This document shows, piece after piece, positions 52,373-61,770 of a stretch of 64,000 bases of DNA. This stretch comes from Cyclobacteriaceae bacterium (GTDB lineage: Bacteria; Bacteroidota; Bacteroidia; Cytophagales; Cyclobacteriaceae): assembly GCA_019694875.1 (NCBI GenBank), contig JAIBBC010000001.1:558001-622000 (forward strand), in the 5' to 3' direction. Position numbers and translations under genes: made by a program. Positions within the stretch are counted from its first letter, which is position 1. Each line of letters starts with the position of its first letter. The notes below the pieces were generated by a model. The model saw only the letters and a program-made list of their open reading frames with translations. It had not been told where the DNA came from and did not search any database.

Positions 52373-53611
52373 TTACGGTCGTGGAGGTTCTGTAGGGTTA
52401 CCCGGGTCATTTGGTGGAACACCGGAGCCGGGTCTTACCAGGTCTAGTATTAGCGGACCATACGTTGTATTCTGTTCTCGTTTATCCCTCGGAGCAGGGA
52501 TTGGAAACACAATCAATGCATTTTTAATTTTCTTATCAGGGTCTGTTGTGAGAATGATTGGACCGTTCGGATCCGCACCGATGATTGGATTATCATTGTC
52601 TTCCGGACGAGGGACATCAGGGCCAGTGCGGGAAACGTCACCTCCTTTTATTTTATACCAAATTCTATCGAAATCTTCTTTCGTAATAAAAACAACACTT
52701 GTACCATCAGGCTCACCTGTCGTATAGTCATCATTATCATCATCATCTGTTCCAGCATCAGGATTTCCGCCATCAGGTTTTCCAGCATCAGGCTTTCCAG
52801 CATCGGGGGTTTCACTATCTGGTTTCGAATCACTACTAAACACGTTACTTACCCAATCTTTGAATGATTGCCACGAACTTTTTTCAGCAGGTTCGGTAGG
52901 CTGCGGAGCCGGATTAGGTCTTCCGGCATCAGGTGTACCGGCATCGGGTTTAGCCGGCCCAGGTGGTGGATTATTCTGTCTATCCCCCATTGGTCCGAAT
53001 ATTTTGCTTGGGTCTTTCAGTTTCTGAATATCAGCATATCCATCATCGTCCTGCGATATAGTACCCAAATCAATACCACCAATTTTTATCCTTGGCGGAG
53101 CATCTTTCGCAGGTGATCCCGTTGCTGGTTTTTCGAGCGGGGGCAATGCGGTCAATAATGTAAATCCGGTATCAAAATTTAGTCCATACTTTGACAAGGT
53201 TTTCTCCGTAATACCAAGTTTTCCAAGAGCATTAGACTTATAGCCGCTGATTGCAGTTGAACCAAAATCAAGTGTACTGCCATCCGGAGCTTTCCCGGGT
53301 AGAATAACCAATTTACTATAACCCATTTTGAAACTCTGGAGTGTCCCTTTGCCAATCTCTTCAATGAATTGAAGTGCACCGGGATAACTTTTCGGGTCGT
53401 ACGGGTTAGTGCCTATTGTCTTTTCATCTTCATCACTAAAACCGTCCCAATCACTATCATTCACTGATCGAGTATAAACCAGGCATATACCGCTTTCGCA
53501 CCTGGACAACCCGATCATTTCAACGGTTTCGATTTGTTTCTTTTCTTCACACGCGAATACCGTGAGGAGCAATCCTGAAAGGATCATGCATTTACCAAGA
53601 TCTATTTTCAT
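52373..53611 (-). CDS. Lipoprotein with PDAG repeats and calcium-type motif
   Basis: 412 residues with lipobox TVFAC (Cys21). Near the N-terminus, DSDWDGFSDEDEKTIGTNPYDP is a thrombospondin type-3-like calcium-binding loop. Residues about 220-290 hold repeats of PDAG and PDxGKPDAG with Pro-rich linkers. The C-terminus is Pro/Asp-rich. The low-complexity repeats suggest an extended surface-exposed linker. The family is not known. It stands alone on its strand. Confidence 0.7.
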   Translation of the reverse strand: MKIDLGKCMILSGLLLTVFACEEKKQIETVEMIGLSRCESGICLVYTRSVNDSDWDGFSDEDEKTIGTNPYDPKSYPGALQFIEEIGKGTLQSFKMGYSKLVILPGKAPDGSTLDFGSTAISGYKSNALGKLGITEKTLSKYGLNFDTGFTLLTALPPLEKPATGSPAKDAPPRIKIGGIDLGTISQDDDGYADIQKLKDPSKIFGPMGDRQNNPPPGPAKPDAGTPDAGRPNPAPQPTEPAEKSSWQSFKDWVSNVFSSDSKPDSETPDAGKPDAGKPDGGNPDAGTDDDDNDDYTTGEPDGTSVVFITKEDFDRIWYKIKGGDVSRTGPDVPRPEDNDNPIIGADPNGPIILTTDPDKKIKNALIVFPIPAPRDKREQNTTYGPLILDLVRPGSGVPPNDPGNPTEPPRP

Positions 53612-54056
53612 AGGCTTACGATTATTAAATCAACTTGAGTATTCGTGTGACCTGAACGCTCACCTGCGTTACCATCCCAGCCTCTGCAAAACGTCCCAGG
53701 CTTACCCCGTTTTCTTTGATAAAGTCCGTCAGTTCCTTGTCTTTGATCCAATGAATTCTGATTCCAACACATCGCTTGTCCAGCCCGTTTTAAATTTACC
53801 GTCCGTACACTTCGCACGTTCGACCGATGAATTTTTGAGCAATAAAGTTATTAGGCCACTGAATCAAGCGGGGCAACTTTGTCCACCATATTGGATGACC
53901 ACTAGCACCGCAATGTCCTGATCCGTCAGTTGACTGACTTGCTAGTGACAGTGACGATGAGAGCCTTTACCAAAGTAAAGATTTTGGAAGTCGTTTAAAA
54001 TTAAATCGTGTTAACTTTTCAGGAATTGAGGAAAGGGCGAAAAAACAGCCCTGTCA
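53612..54056. other. Long intergenic stretch, possible gene remnant
   Basis: On the minus strand, 53625-53789 is open without a start codon and reads like a helix-rich C-terminus (ELTDFIKENGVSLGRFAEAG), blocked by a stop at 53790-53792. It could be the end of a decayed small DNA-binding protein. A short hairpin AGGGC/GCCCT lies at 54034-54052. Otherwise nothing is recognised. Confidence 0.3.
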
Positions 54057-54073
54057 ATAGGAGTTACTCCTAT
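54057..54073 (+). promoter_or_regulatory. 17-bp palindrome, copy 2 (ATAGGAGTTACTCCTAT)
   Basis: Identical in all 17 bases to copies at 44713 and 61712. It lies 107 bp before the KAP NTPase start, next to a TAATATTTG sequence at 54077-54085 that could be a -7 box. Confidence 0.75.
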
Positions 54074-54180
54074 CGCTAATATTTGAAATGTTTTTTCCAG
54101 CCCTTCGCAAGCATTTTGGTCGAATCGGTTCGGATCAAATTCAATAAACGTTACCTTGAATTCCCCATCCTCCAGTATCT

Positions 54181-57100
54181 ATGATGAACATAAGCGCCAC
54201 GTTGGACAGTCTAAAAACCGTGTCTAAAAATCAGTGGCAAAAACTACGCGGTCGTGTCACGTTTGATAAGGCTACCTATTTCCGACTGATTAAACGAAAA
54301 GCGCGACATGCTGGCGCAAGCCTGGCCTGTGAGTTTGGTATCTCGGGCAAGCCACATCCGGCCAGAGTTGTTTCCGAAATTCTTAAGTATACAAAAATAT
54401 TGATAGCAGCACTCGTTACCTATGTCTTGTATCGTTACCTCCTATTATCCGCGCTAACGCCTGAACGTCTAAAAACCGATGAAACCGTTTTACACCAAGT
54501 TGTCGATCAGGTATACGATCAGAATTTTTTTGAATTGATTTTTCTGATTGCGCTTACGGGGCTTGTGACAAGTTCCGTAATCCGGTTTGTGAGGCCGATC
54601 CGGTTCACCGCGACGCTTCACTGGATTATGCTCGGATGCTTTGGATTGTATCTCTTGGAAAAATACCACCTGCACGATTTTAAATTTTTTACTTCCAAGG
54701 TCTTCAAACTCGATTATTGTTTGTTCCTCGGGCTTCCCCTGATGCTCGAAGTAATACTTAGAATATACTATGCATTAAGAAAACCGAAATTGGTTAACGC
54801 GTCCCTTTTTCTGGAGAACCGCCCTATCCGGGATGATGACGAGGATAAGACAACCCGAAAACTTACGACGAACCTGATTGCGAAACATATTAACCAAGCG
54901 CCATTTTCACAGTCTTACTCCATCGGCATTGTAGGCGATTGGGGCGTAGGTAAAACATCCTTCTTCAACAGCTTGGAAATAAAAATCAGCAAGTCGACCA
55001 TTATCATTCATTTTAATCCTTGGCTTTCCACCGGTAAGAATTCGCTTCTTCAGGAATATATCGATTCCCTTAAAGATGAACTGGGTCAATATGATAAGTC
55101 GCTTTCTGCTGAACTTGACAGCTACCTGAATTCCTTGATTGAGCTTGAAAAGAATGCCAAGACCAACATTACCGGTATGATCGATAATATGTTCCGCTCA
55201 ACACATTCGTCCAGCGTAGAACTGGAAAAAGTGAAGCGCTCAATTGAGCGGATCGGGAAGAAAATTGTGATCATCATTGACGACCTGGACCGGCTTGATA
55301 AGACCGAAATCATTGAGGTGCTTAAGCTCATCCGGAATACAGGAGACTTTCCAAATACCGTATATATCTCCTGCTACGACAAGGTATTTCTGCTGCATGC
55401 GTTACAGAATTTCAGCAAGCGGAACATCAGCATTCAGCTTGACAAATTCTTTGACATTGAAATTCCGCTCGCCCCCTTCCCTCCGATGACGCTCTCGCAG
55501 TATATCTCCGAACAATTCTTTACTCCGTATTCAATATCGGAAAAAGAGTCTGCCGTGATACTAGAGAGCGTTGGAAACACCACGTTCCGGCAGTTTCGGG
55601 AAACTAAAAAATTCATCTCCTCTTTGCGACTTAACTATAACCTTTACGGAAAGAGCTTGTATCTGCATGACTTCTTCATCCTGGAAGTATTGAAAGTCAA
55701 GTACCCTTTTTTGCCGGATCTGCTGTGGCGCGACAAACACCGGTATCTGGCCGGAGAAGGTTCCCCTGCCATTATGAAGCTTCTCACTGCTGAGACTGAA
55801 GCCGATGAAAAGGCGGTTGACTGTATCGAAACTGAGCTGATCAGCAAGGAAAAAGATGAGTTTGCCAAACACTTTCTAGGGAACGAAGATCACCTGCTCA
55901 TTATGAGGCTGCTAAAGATATTGTTTCCCGGTAAACCGTATGGACATGTCTACGCGATCCAAGAGCCCAATTTCTTTGAGAGCTATTTCTATAATCAGAT
56001 ACCCGATTCCAAGACCGGGATTTCGAACTGGTACGCATCAATCCTTTCCAACACTTACCTGGATGACCCGTTCTTTCAAGAGCCCTACGATGCAAAAAAA
56101 GCTGAGACTATTTTTGATGCTCTATTTACCAATCCCGAGCAGTACAAGGCTACGTTCGGTACGCAGGATGCATTGATCTTTCATTTTCTCCGGCATCTGG
56201 TAGATTGGTCTATGGGCAAGGTACCAATAACCCCGTTCATCAAAGCATTTCAGCATTCATCCGAGGCTGACAAGAAGCTTTACTTTTCTATCCTGATGGT
56301 TGCCGGAAAATTAACGAAGGATCAAATTGAAGCGCGAACCACATTCTTCGGTACAATCATCCGAAGCTTGATTTATGAACCGCAGATCACCATCGAGTTT
56401 ACAGATCTCGAGAGCATTAAGATCCACAACCTCTCACTCTGTGAGACCTACTTCAGGGATCTCGACGAGTTCACTAACCAGGCCTTTACAATTTTTCACA
56501 ATCAAATTGACACAATCTCCGATGCGCGCAAAGTCTCATTACATCCCCGATCATTCAATATGCTAAAGGCATTTGTTGAGAAAGATCCCGTTGGATATCT
56601 GGACTTGCTGATCCGGGCAGCGAGTCTGCCGAATTTTAGCTTGTGGTTCGCGTTGGAGCCGATGACCTTTCCGCAACTGTTCGAAACCAAAGAGAAGTTT
56701 ATTGACTTTATCAAGTCTGCCAAGCAGTACCCGGAATTCAGAAAGAAGATCCTGTTGGAATATGTGACCCGATCGAAAAAAGACGAGGCATACGGAAGAT
56801 ATCAATTTGTCATTGACCCGGATCAATTGGCCCAAATGCCGGCTGAGTTCAGGAACGCGTGGGTCTCTGTTCCCAAAGCTATCAAGGATCGCCTACAGAG
56901 CACCGATGTGTTTTTCCAGACAAGATTAACAAACCAGCCACCGCCAAATGAAAAACCGGATGACAATGATCACGTGCTGAACCAAGTGTTTGAAATAGAT
57001 GAAGGTGAGCTCGAAGTTGTTATAACGCCCTCTAAACTTTCAAAATTCTGGCGGCTGGGATTCAAGTTCTCAGCTGACAAGGATTTTATCAAACTTCAGC

Positions 57101-57504
57101 TTCCACGACATAGCCCTCAATATCCGGATGTGTGCATCACTGTGGGACAACCTACAAAGGGAAACGTCAGGTTATGGACTGATTATAATATTCTCGACTT
57201 GGTAGAAGTCTATAAGCTTGATCCACAACTCAACTATTTTACGCGCGATCTAAAATATGACGGTGGGCCCGTGTCAGTAAGAATCAAAATGACAAAGGTC
57301 CCGGAAAATTATATCACGTTCGAGTTGGAGAATGGAGGAAGATCGTTCGGGGTTAAAGGGTATCCGTTAAAGACACTGAAGTACTTCAGGATTGCGGCCT
57401 GGTGCGATCAACAGGATTTTGAACTTCAGTTGGATATTCGGATAAAAATGAGAATTGACGGAAAAGTTGTTGAAGCACAGAAACTCGCGTTAGAGCAGCG
57501 CTAG
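54181..57504 (+). CDS. KAP-family P-loop NTPase with four TM helices
   Basis: 1107 residues. Four membrane helices lie at about residues 67-90, 115-137, 142-161 and 176-196, before the KAP domain. Walker A is GDWGVGKTSFF (about residue 252-262) and Walker B is IVIIIDDLDRLD (about 362). KAP NTPases with TM insertions anchor to the inner membrane and are known in phage-exclusion genes such as pifA. The C-terminal about 500 residues (helical, then beta-rich after 930) are not recognised. A 17-bp palindrome lies 107 bp upstream. It converges on the 992-residue gene. Confidence 0.82.
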   Translation: MMNISATLDSLKTVSKNQWQKLRGRVTFDKATYFRLIKRKARHAGASLACEFGISGKPHPARVVSEILKYTKILIAALVTYVLYRYLLLSALTPERLKTDETVLHQVVDQVYDQNFFELIFLIALTGLVTSSVIRFVRPIRFTATLHWIMLGCFGLYLLEKYHLHDFKFFTSKVFKLDYCLFLGLPLMLEVILRIYYALRKPKLVNASLFLENRPIRDDDEDKTTRKLTTNLIAKHINQAPFSQSYSIGIVGDWGVGKTSFFNSLEIKISKSTIIIHFNPWLSTGKNSLLQEYIDSLKDELGQYDKSLSAELDSYLNSLIELEKNAKTNITGMIDNMFRSTHSSSVELEKVKRSIERIGKKIVIIIDDLDRLDKTEIIEVLKLIRNTGDFPNTVYISCYDKVFLLHALQNFSKRNISIQLDKFFDIEIPLAPFPPMTLSQYISEQFFTPYSISEKESAVILESVGNTTFRQFRETKKFISSLRLNYNLYGKSLYLHDFFILEVLKVKYPFLPDLLWRDKHRYLAGEGSPAIMKLLTAETEADEKAVDCIETELISKEKDEFAKHFLGNEDHLLIMRLLKILFPGKPYGHVYAIQEPNFFESYFYNQIPDSKTGISNWYASILSNTYLDDPFFQEPYDAKKAETIFDALFTNPEQYKATFGTQDALIFHFLRHLVDWSMGKVPITPFIKAFQHSSEADKKLYFSILMVAGKLTKDQIEARTTFFGTIIRSLIYEPQITIEFTDLESIKIHNLSLCETYFRDLDEFTNQAFTIFHNQIDTISDARKVSLHPRSFNMLKAFVEKDPVGYLDLLIRAASLPNFSLWFALEPMTFPQLFETKEKFIDFIKSAKQYPEFRKKILLEYVTRSKKDEAYGRYQFVIDPDQLAQMPAEFRNAWVSVPKAIKDRLQSTDVFFQTRLTNQPPPNEKPDDNDHVLNQVFEIDEGELEVVITPSKLSKFWRLGFKFSADKDFIKLQLPRHSPQYPDVCITVGQPTKGNVRLWTDYNILDLVEVYKLDPQLNYFTRDLKYDGGPVSVRIKMTKVPENYITFELENGGRSFGVKGYPLKTLKYFRIAAWCDQQDFELQLDIRIKMRIDGKVVEAQKLALEQR

Positions 57505-57680
57505 TGAGCGGAACTTACACAATTCCAAGATTCCACAGATTGCACCAAATTTATTTAGTGGGAAGGGATTTCCTGAGGGGCTGTATACTAACCTTTGATG
57601 GTCGGAATCTACGGCTCGAAGTTATAAAGCCATTACCAAACAACGAATAACGCTCAATCCCTGGGATACTTTCAAAATCA

Positions 57681-60659
57681 TTACGTTCTATATCGTTGAA
57701 ATATCTCCTTCTGGAACAGGTATCCGTTTATCCCCAATTTATTACAAAACATATCTGCCAATTCCTTTGAACCATGTTCGTACGTAAATTCAATCAGCTT
57801 CAAGATTTGTTTTTCAACAATTGTAAAGTACGAATTCAAGGCAAGTGCATTTAGTATTTTCCCAATATAATCAGCATTTCGAACAACATCACCCCTATCC
57901 TTTAACTCAATCAAGTGATTTACCAACTCATGTGTGTTAAAACTCCTATCTGTATAACTCACAGTTTTCACCAGTATCTCTGTACGCCTATCGTCCAGTA
58001 CATCAATATATCCAATTAATCCACTCAGGTCAGACAGCATACGCTGATAATCTTCTTGTTCATCGTCTCCATACATATTAATCAGAAATTCCCAAAGATC
58101 TATCACCAACGATGCATACCTGTTCCATTCGCCTTTATCCAGTTTTTTAAGATGTGCCTGCTGAATTCTCATAAATCGAACCAGCTCATCAATATTTTTC
58201 GGAGTTGATCGAGTCAGGAATTGATAGATCAACGTATTTGCTTCCAATCGACCATAGCCACGCAAGTAAAATACACCAATGTGCGCAGCCATGTTTCTTT
58301 CCTGGAGGGTTCTTTCCGGCAACACGTTACTATCAATCGCACGAACATATAATGGAGCGGCTAGTTCATAAACCTGCTTGTTAAATGGGGCGTTTGCAAA
58401 GAAAAGTCCTCCCATGAATGCAAGCCATAACTCCTGATCCAACTCATAAAATTCTCTGAACTTTCCTGCTATCCATTCTTCATCTAGATAATAGAATTGC
58501 TGATAGTACATCCCGGTTAGAATGTAAGCGTCTAACACTTTGCGCTCCAAGCTAGACTCGAACAGGTACTTCATATCGGCGTCCCAAGAACCTATCGTTG
58601 GGTTGTTGTTCTCTATCCTTGAAATGCGGAGCGAATAATCAATCAAAGCCCGAAGAACCCTACCTGAAGTTGAGTTAATGACGTACGTAACATAGTCCAT
58701 GTTAGAACTCTTAAATCTATCACGTGGACTTACTTGAGGCGCGAGTTTGACAAGGATTCTCTTTGCAAGTGGCAAAAAAATAGGATCAAACGCATGCGAA
58801 TCAGACTGCGTACCATCGGTTATCAAATACCCAATTGATCCTGTCACAAATGTGTGATCTGCCCGCCATCCATCCTGATCAAGCTTCAATGCATCTGTTC
58901 CAAATTGTTCACGGGAAACATAACGCTCACAAAATTGCAACACCTTTTCCCATGAAAATTCCTTCTTGTTTTTCCATGCATCCCGAAATCCTTCCAGAAC
59001 ATGATACGCGTAGGTATACGGGAGCTCATCGAAACATTCAAGATTTTCCGAAAAATGCGCAGGTGAATTTTTAACAGCTTGCTCCAGCGCCCGAGAAAAA
59101 CCTTCTAAAGAAGGTTCCCGCAAATTTCTTTCCGGGATAAAGTTTGCGATCGCAACTGCGATTTCTGAAAGATCCATCTCCTGCAACGTTTCTGCCGCAT
59201 AAGGCGATTCAAACTCGTGGATTGATGCAATGCTTCGCCCGCTTTGCTCCGCTTCCTCATACGAATAGTTCAATTTTTCAGAAAGGCTTCGATACTCAAT
59301 AGCAAAGGCTTCATTCTCCCGCAAGGCCGTCAGCATTCGTAATTTCCAATATTCATTTCGTTCAGGACTCTCAGGGTCAACTTTCTCTGCAATAACTTGT
59401 TTTAGTTTTTCAATTTCATTTTCCTTAAAAAACTTCGCATGAGCCTTTAATACTCTTAATATTTCCGCTTCAAACTTATCATCCTTTAAATAATCTTCAT
59501 CCTTAGTATCCACCATCTTCCAAAAGAAAATACGGCCTTCGTCTGCCGGATTTACAGCCAACGCATCAAGCACAAGTCTTTTGAAATATGCTATTCGATA
59601 TCGCTTATCGTAAATCAACGTCTTGAAGAGTTTCGTTATCTGATCCGGGAACAGCCTGACTTTCTCACGAAGCATCTGCCTGAGAATACGCGCGAATACA
59701 TGCTGGATATCTTCCCTACCATACATTTCGTCATCGAGATCGGCTATATCTTCCCGCAGGTATAATGAAGTAAAATCGATATTGAGTCGCTCAATCATCA
59801 TCTGAAGCTCAGCTTCATCTATATTCTGAATACCATCATCTTCAACAACTTTTCGAATTATCGCAAGCAAACTCTGTTCTTCTATTGATTCATAGGCTTC
59901 GACTATAGTCTTGTCCTTTGGCAAATCGTTTCCGAATCTGGAAGAAACCACCAGTCGTTCTCCAGAAATTGTCAGTCGGAGCAAATAGTCATCAGGTTCT
60001 GATTTTAAGCGACCTACAATGGCGGGTGTATTCAGCAGGACAAGTTTCAAGTTTCTCGCCAAAAACAGTATCGTCTTATCAGAACAATGCCCGACAATCT
60101 TTTTGACGAGATCTTTGTCAATCAAGGAAGCACGAAGAAAATATAGCCTTACTGTAGTATAGTATAGGATTTCATTACTTTCAAAATCCCGTTTGACTTC
60201 ATCCGGATCGCGTTCCCGAATTGCAAACAGGTGCTTCAAGATCAGTTCGGCTTTACCAATATCCTCCTGGGTAGGCGAATCATTTAAGAATTTGGGAAGG
60301 AGGTTATCACAAAGCTCCGCTGTTTGGAGTGTGGTGTCATAATCGCTATCCAACCACGTATGAACATGATTAAACACGGTTATGGGAATTCGATCATTTG
60401 GCAGATTGCCAAGAATCTTGATGAATGCATGCCAGGTTGCATAGTTATCACGTGGATTGTTTGAAACATCAATGATAATCTTAATTATCTTATCGATGTA
60501 TTCGGTATGCTTCCCCTCCTTAATTTGCAGTGACATTTTCTCCAGATAAATCAATGCATCCCATCTGGGAATAGAAGTCCCCTCCTTTTCCCTTACAGGA
60601 ATTGGATTTGCTTCGGGTGCGAAGTACCCTTCCTGTTCGAGGAAGTCAAACCAAACCAT
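57681..60659 (-). CDS. 992-residue helical-repeat protein, partner of a PIN protein
   Basis: 992 residues with no recognised family. It is rich in amphipathic helices, with alpha-solenoid-like stretches (AELILKHLFAIRERDPDEVKR, LQEMDLSEIAVAIANF) and no signal peptide or TM helix. Its start shares one base with the stop of the PIN gene (TGATG at 60659), so translation is coupled and the pair is very likely one system. The solenoid probably binds a partner or target. Function unknown. Confidence 0.7.
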   Translation of the reverse strand: MVWFDFLEQEGYFAPEANPIPVREKEGTSIPRWDALIYLEKMSLQIKEGKHTEYIDKIIKIIIDVSNNPRDNYATWHAFIKILGNLPNDRIPITVFNHVHTWLDSDYDTTLQTAELCDNLLPKFLNDSPTQEDIGKAELILKHLFAIRERDPDEVKRDFESNEILYYTTVRLYFLRASLIDKDLVKKIVGHCSDKTILFLARNLKLVLLNTPAIVGRLKSEPDDYLLRLTISGERLVVSSRFGNDLPKDKTIVEAYESIEEQSLLAIIRKVVEDDGIQNIDEAELQMMIERLNIDFTSLYLREDIADLDDEMYGREDIQHVFARILRQMLREKVRLFPDQITKLFKTLIYDKRYRIAYFKRLVLDALAVNPADEGRIFFWKMVDTKDEDYLKDDKFEAEILRVLKAHAKFFKENEIEKLKQVIAEKVDPESPERNEYWKLRMLTALRENEAFAIEYRSLSEKLNYSYEEAEQSGRSIASIHEFESPYAAETLQEMDLSEIAVAIANFIPERNLREPSLEGFSRALEQAVKNSPAHFSENLECFDELPYTYAYHVLEGFRDAWKNKKEFSWEKVLQFCERYVSREQFGTDALKLDQDGWRADHTFVTGSIGYLITDGTQSDSHAFDPIFLPLAKRILVKLAPQVSPRDRFKSSNMDYVTYVINSTSGRVLRALIDYSLRISRIENNNPTIGSWDADMKYLFESSLERKVLDAYILTGMYYQQFYYLDEEWIAGKFREFYELDQELWLAFMGGLFFANAPFNKQVYELAAPLYVRAIDSNVLPERTLQERNMAAHIGVFYLRGYGRLEANTLIYQFLTRSTPKNIDELVRFMRIQQAHLKKLDKGEWNRYASLVIDLWEFLINMYGDDEQEDYQRMLSDLSGLIGYIDVLDDRRTEILVKTVSYTDRSFNTHELVNHLIELKDRGDVVRNADYIGKILNALALNSYFTIVEKQILKLIEFTYEHGSKELADMFCNKLGINGYLFQKEIFQRYRT

Positions 60660-61528
60660 CAGGGTTGCATTTTACTGAATACATATCTACGGTAGCTTGG
60701 ATGACTTTGCATCAAGGTGTTCAGCATTGTCTTCTCAAAACCCGTTGGGCTTTGTTTTGAAAGTATGCTATCTATATAGGGTAAATGATCCAAAAACTCA
60801 TTGTCCAAATCTTCATGCAAGAATGGAGCAACTGCTTTATCCCGTACTTCCAAGCTTGCCTGCTTTAATCGTTGCTCTTTAAGGAAATCCAGATAGCTCG
60901 GCATGGTACTCCGCAACTTGTCCAATAATACCCGTATCTCACAGGTGTATGCTAAACCAACGCTATCGAAATGATCTTTCAGTTGTCCATGTAACTTACT
61001 TTTAGCGGTAGGGTCACTAAAATCTTTAGAGTTCTCAGAGACGAAATGGCAATTTGTATACCCTTTGCTTTTAATGAAGCTTATCAAAGATAGGATATTC
61101 ACTGTGTCGCGAAAACTGTCAGATGTATGATTCGGTGCCAGGACCGCAAGATTTCTCTTCCCGGCTTCCAATAGAAGTTCGTCTGATATAGGAGCAACTT
61201 CGGATAGTGAGAAAATATTATCCAACCTTGCAATCCGGTCTAAGGCTATTGCTTCAAACTTATCAGGACTCACTGCCTCGCGAAGTGCTTTACTATCTTT
61301 TATTACTTGCGACACACTTTTTTGAAATTCAAGCAATTTCTTTTTTGCCTGTTCGATTTTCTTGCTTTTTGAACGCTCCCACTCATCTTTAATGTTCTGC
61401 GGTAAAATGCACTTGACTGCACCTTTATCCATCCAGAAAAGTAATTCCCCAAGCATACTGTGTTCGCCCTCATCTAATTGAGACAAAATGGCTAACCACG
61501 AATCCGTATCAAGCGTAAGGTATATCAA
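60659..61528 (-). CDS. PIN-domain protein (DUF4935-like), first gene of a pair
   Basis: 289 residues. The N-terminal PIN domain has an acidic set expected for a nuclease: D7/D9 in YLTLDTDSW, E49 in DEWERSK, D141 in SFRDTVNI and D169 in SENSKDFSD. The C-terminal about 90 residues are helical and charged. PIN domains cleave RNA, often as toxins; in this case the large solenoid partner is not an antitoxin family. Overlap by one base with that gene supports a two-gene unit. Catalytic activity is inferred. Confidence 0.75.
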   Translation of the reverse strand: MIYLTLDTDSWLAILSQLDEGEHSMLGELLFWMDKGAVKCILPQNIKDEWERSKSKKIEQAKKKLLEFQKSVSQVIKDSKALREAVSPDKFEAIALDRIARLDNIFSLSEVAPISDELLLEAGKRNLAVLAPNHTSDSFRDTVNILSLISFIKSKGYTNCHFVSENSKDFSDPTAKSKLHGQLKDHFDSVGLAYTCEIRVLLDKLRSTMPSYLDFLKEQRLKQASLEVRDKAVAPFLHEDLDNEFLDHLPYIDSILSKQSPTGFEKTMLNTLMQSHPSYRRYVFSKMQP

Positions 61529-61711
61529 TTGATCATGGGTATAAACCTAAATTTCTATAAATTCTGAATTTAAGCCAATCTTATACAAGCATTATGAAAA
61601 TGGTAGACTTATGGCGAACGGAAATCGTGCAGCCATCCAAATCCAACTCGTTGCCTCGCACTTCAATATTATGGTCAAATTAGGTCGTTTTTGTATTCTA
61701 GGCCAGTTTCG

Positions 61712-61728
61712 ATAGGAGTTACTCCTAT
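61712..61728 (+). promoter_or_regulatory. 17-bp palindrome, copy 3 (ATAGGAGTTACTCCTAT)
   Basis: Identical to copies at 44713 and 54057. It lies 42 bp before the HlyD-type gene start at 61771, on the far side of the PIN gene. Confidence 0.75.
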
Positions 61729-61770
61729 AAAATACCTGGTAACCAAAAAACTTTTCATACATAGCATAAT

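Noticed and set aside
53562-53921. Plus-strand frame over the start of the PDAG lipoprotein and the gap
   Set aside because: It is antisense to the lipoprotein signal region and has no family features.
47547-54073. The XRE protein as the binder of the 17-bp palindrome
   Set aside because: Its own 16-bp site (GAGCACTATAGTGCTC) differs in sequence, so there is no support for one regulator of both.
34000-61700. Prophage or integrative element as the origin of the island
   Set aside because: I see no integrase, structural phage genes, tRNA target or flanking direct repeats in the window.
61592-61710. Short plus-strand frames before the HlyD gene
   Set aside because: About 30 codons only, with no promoter or family signal.
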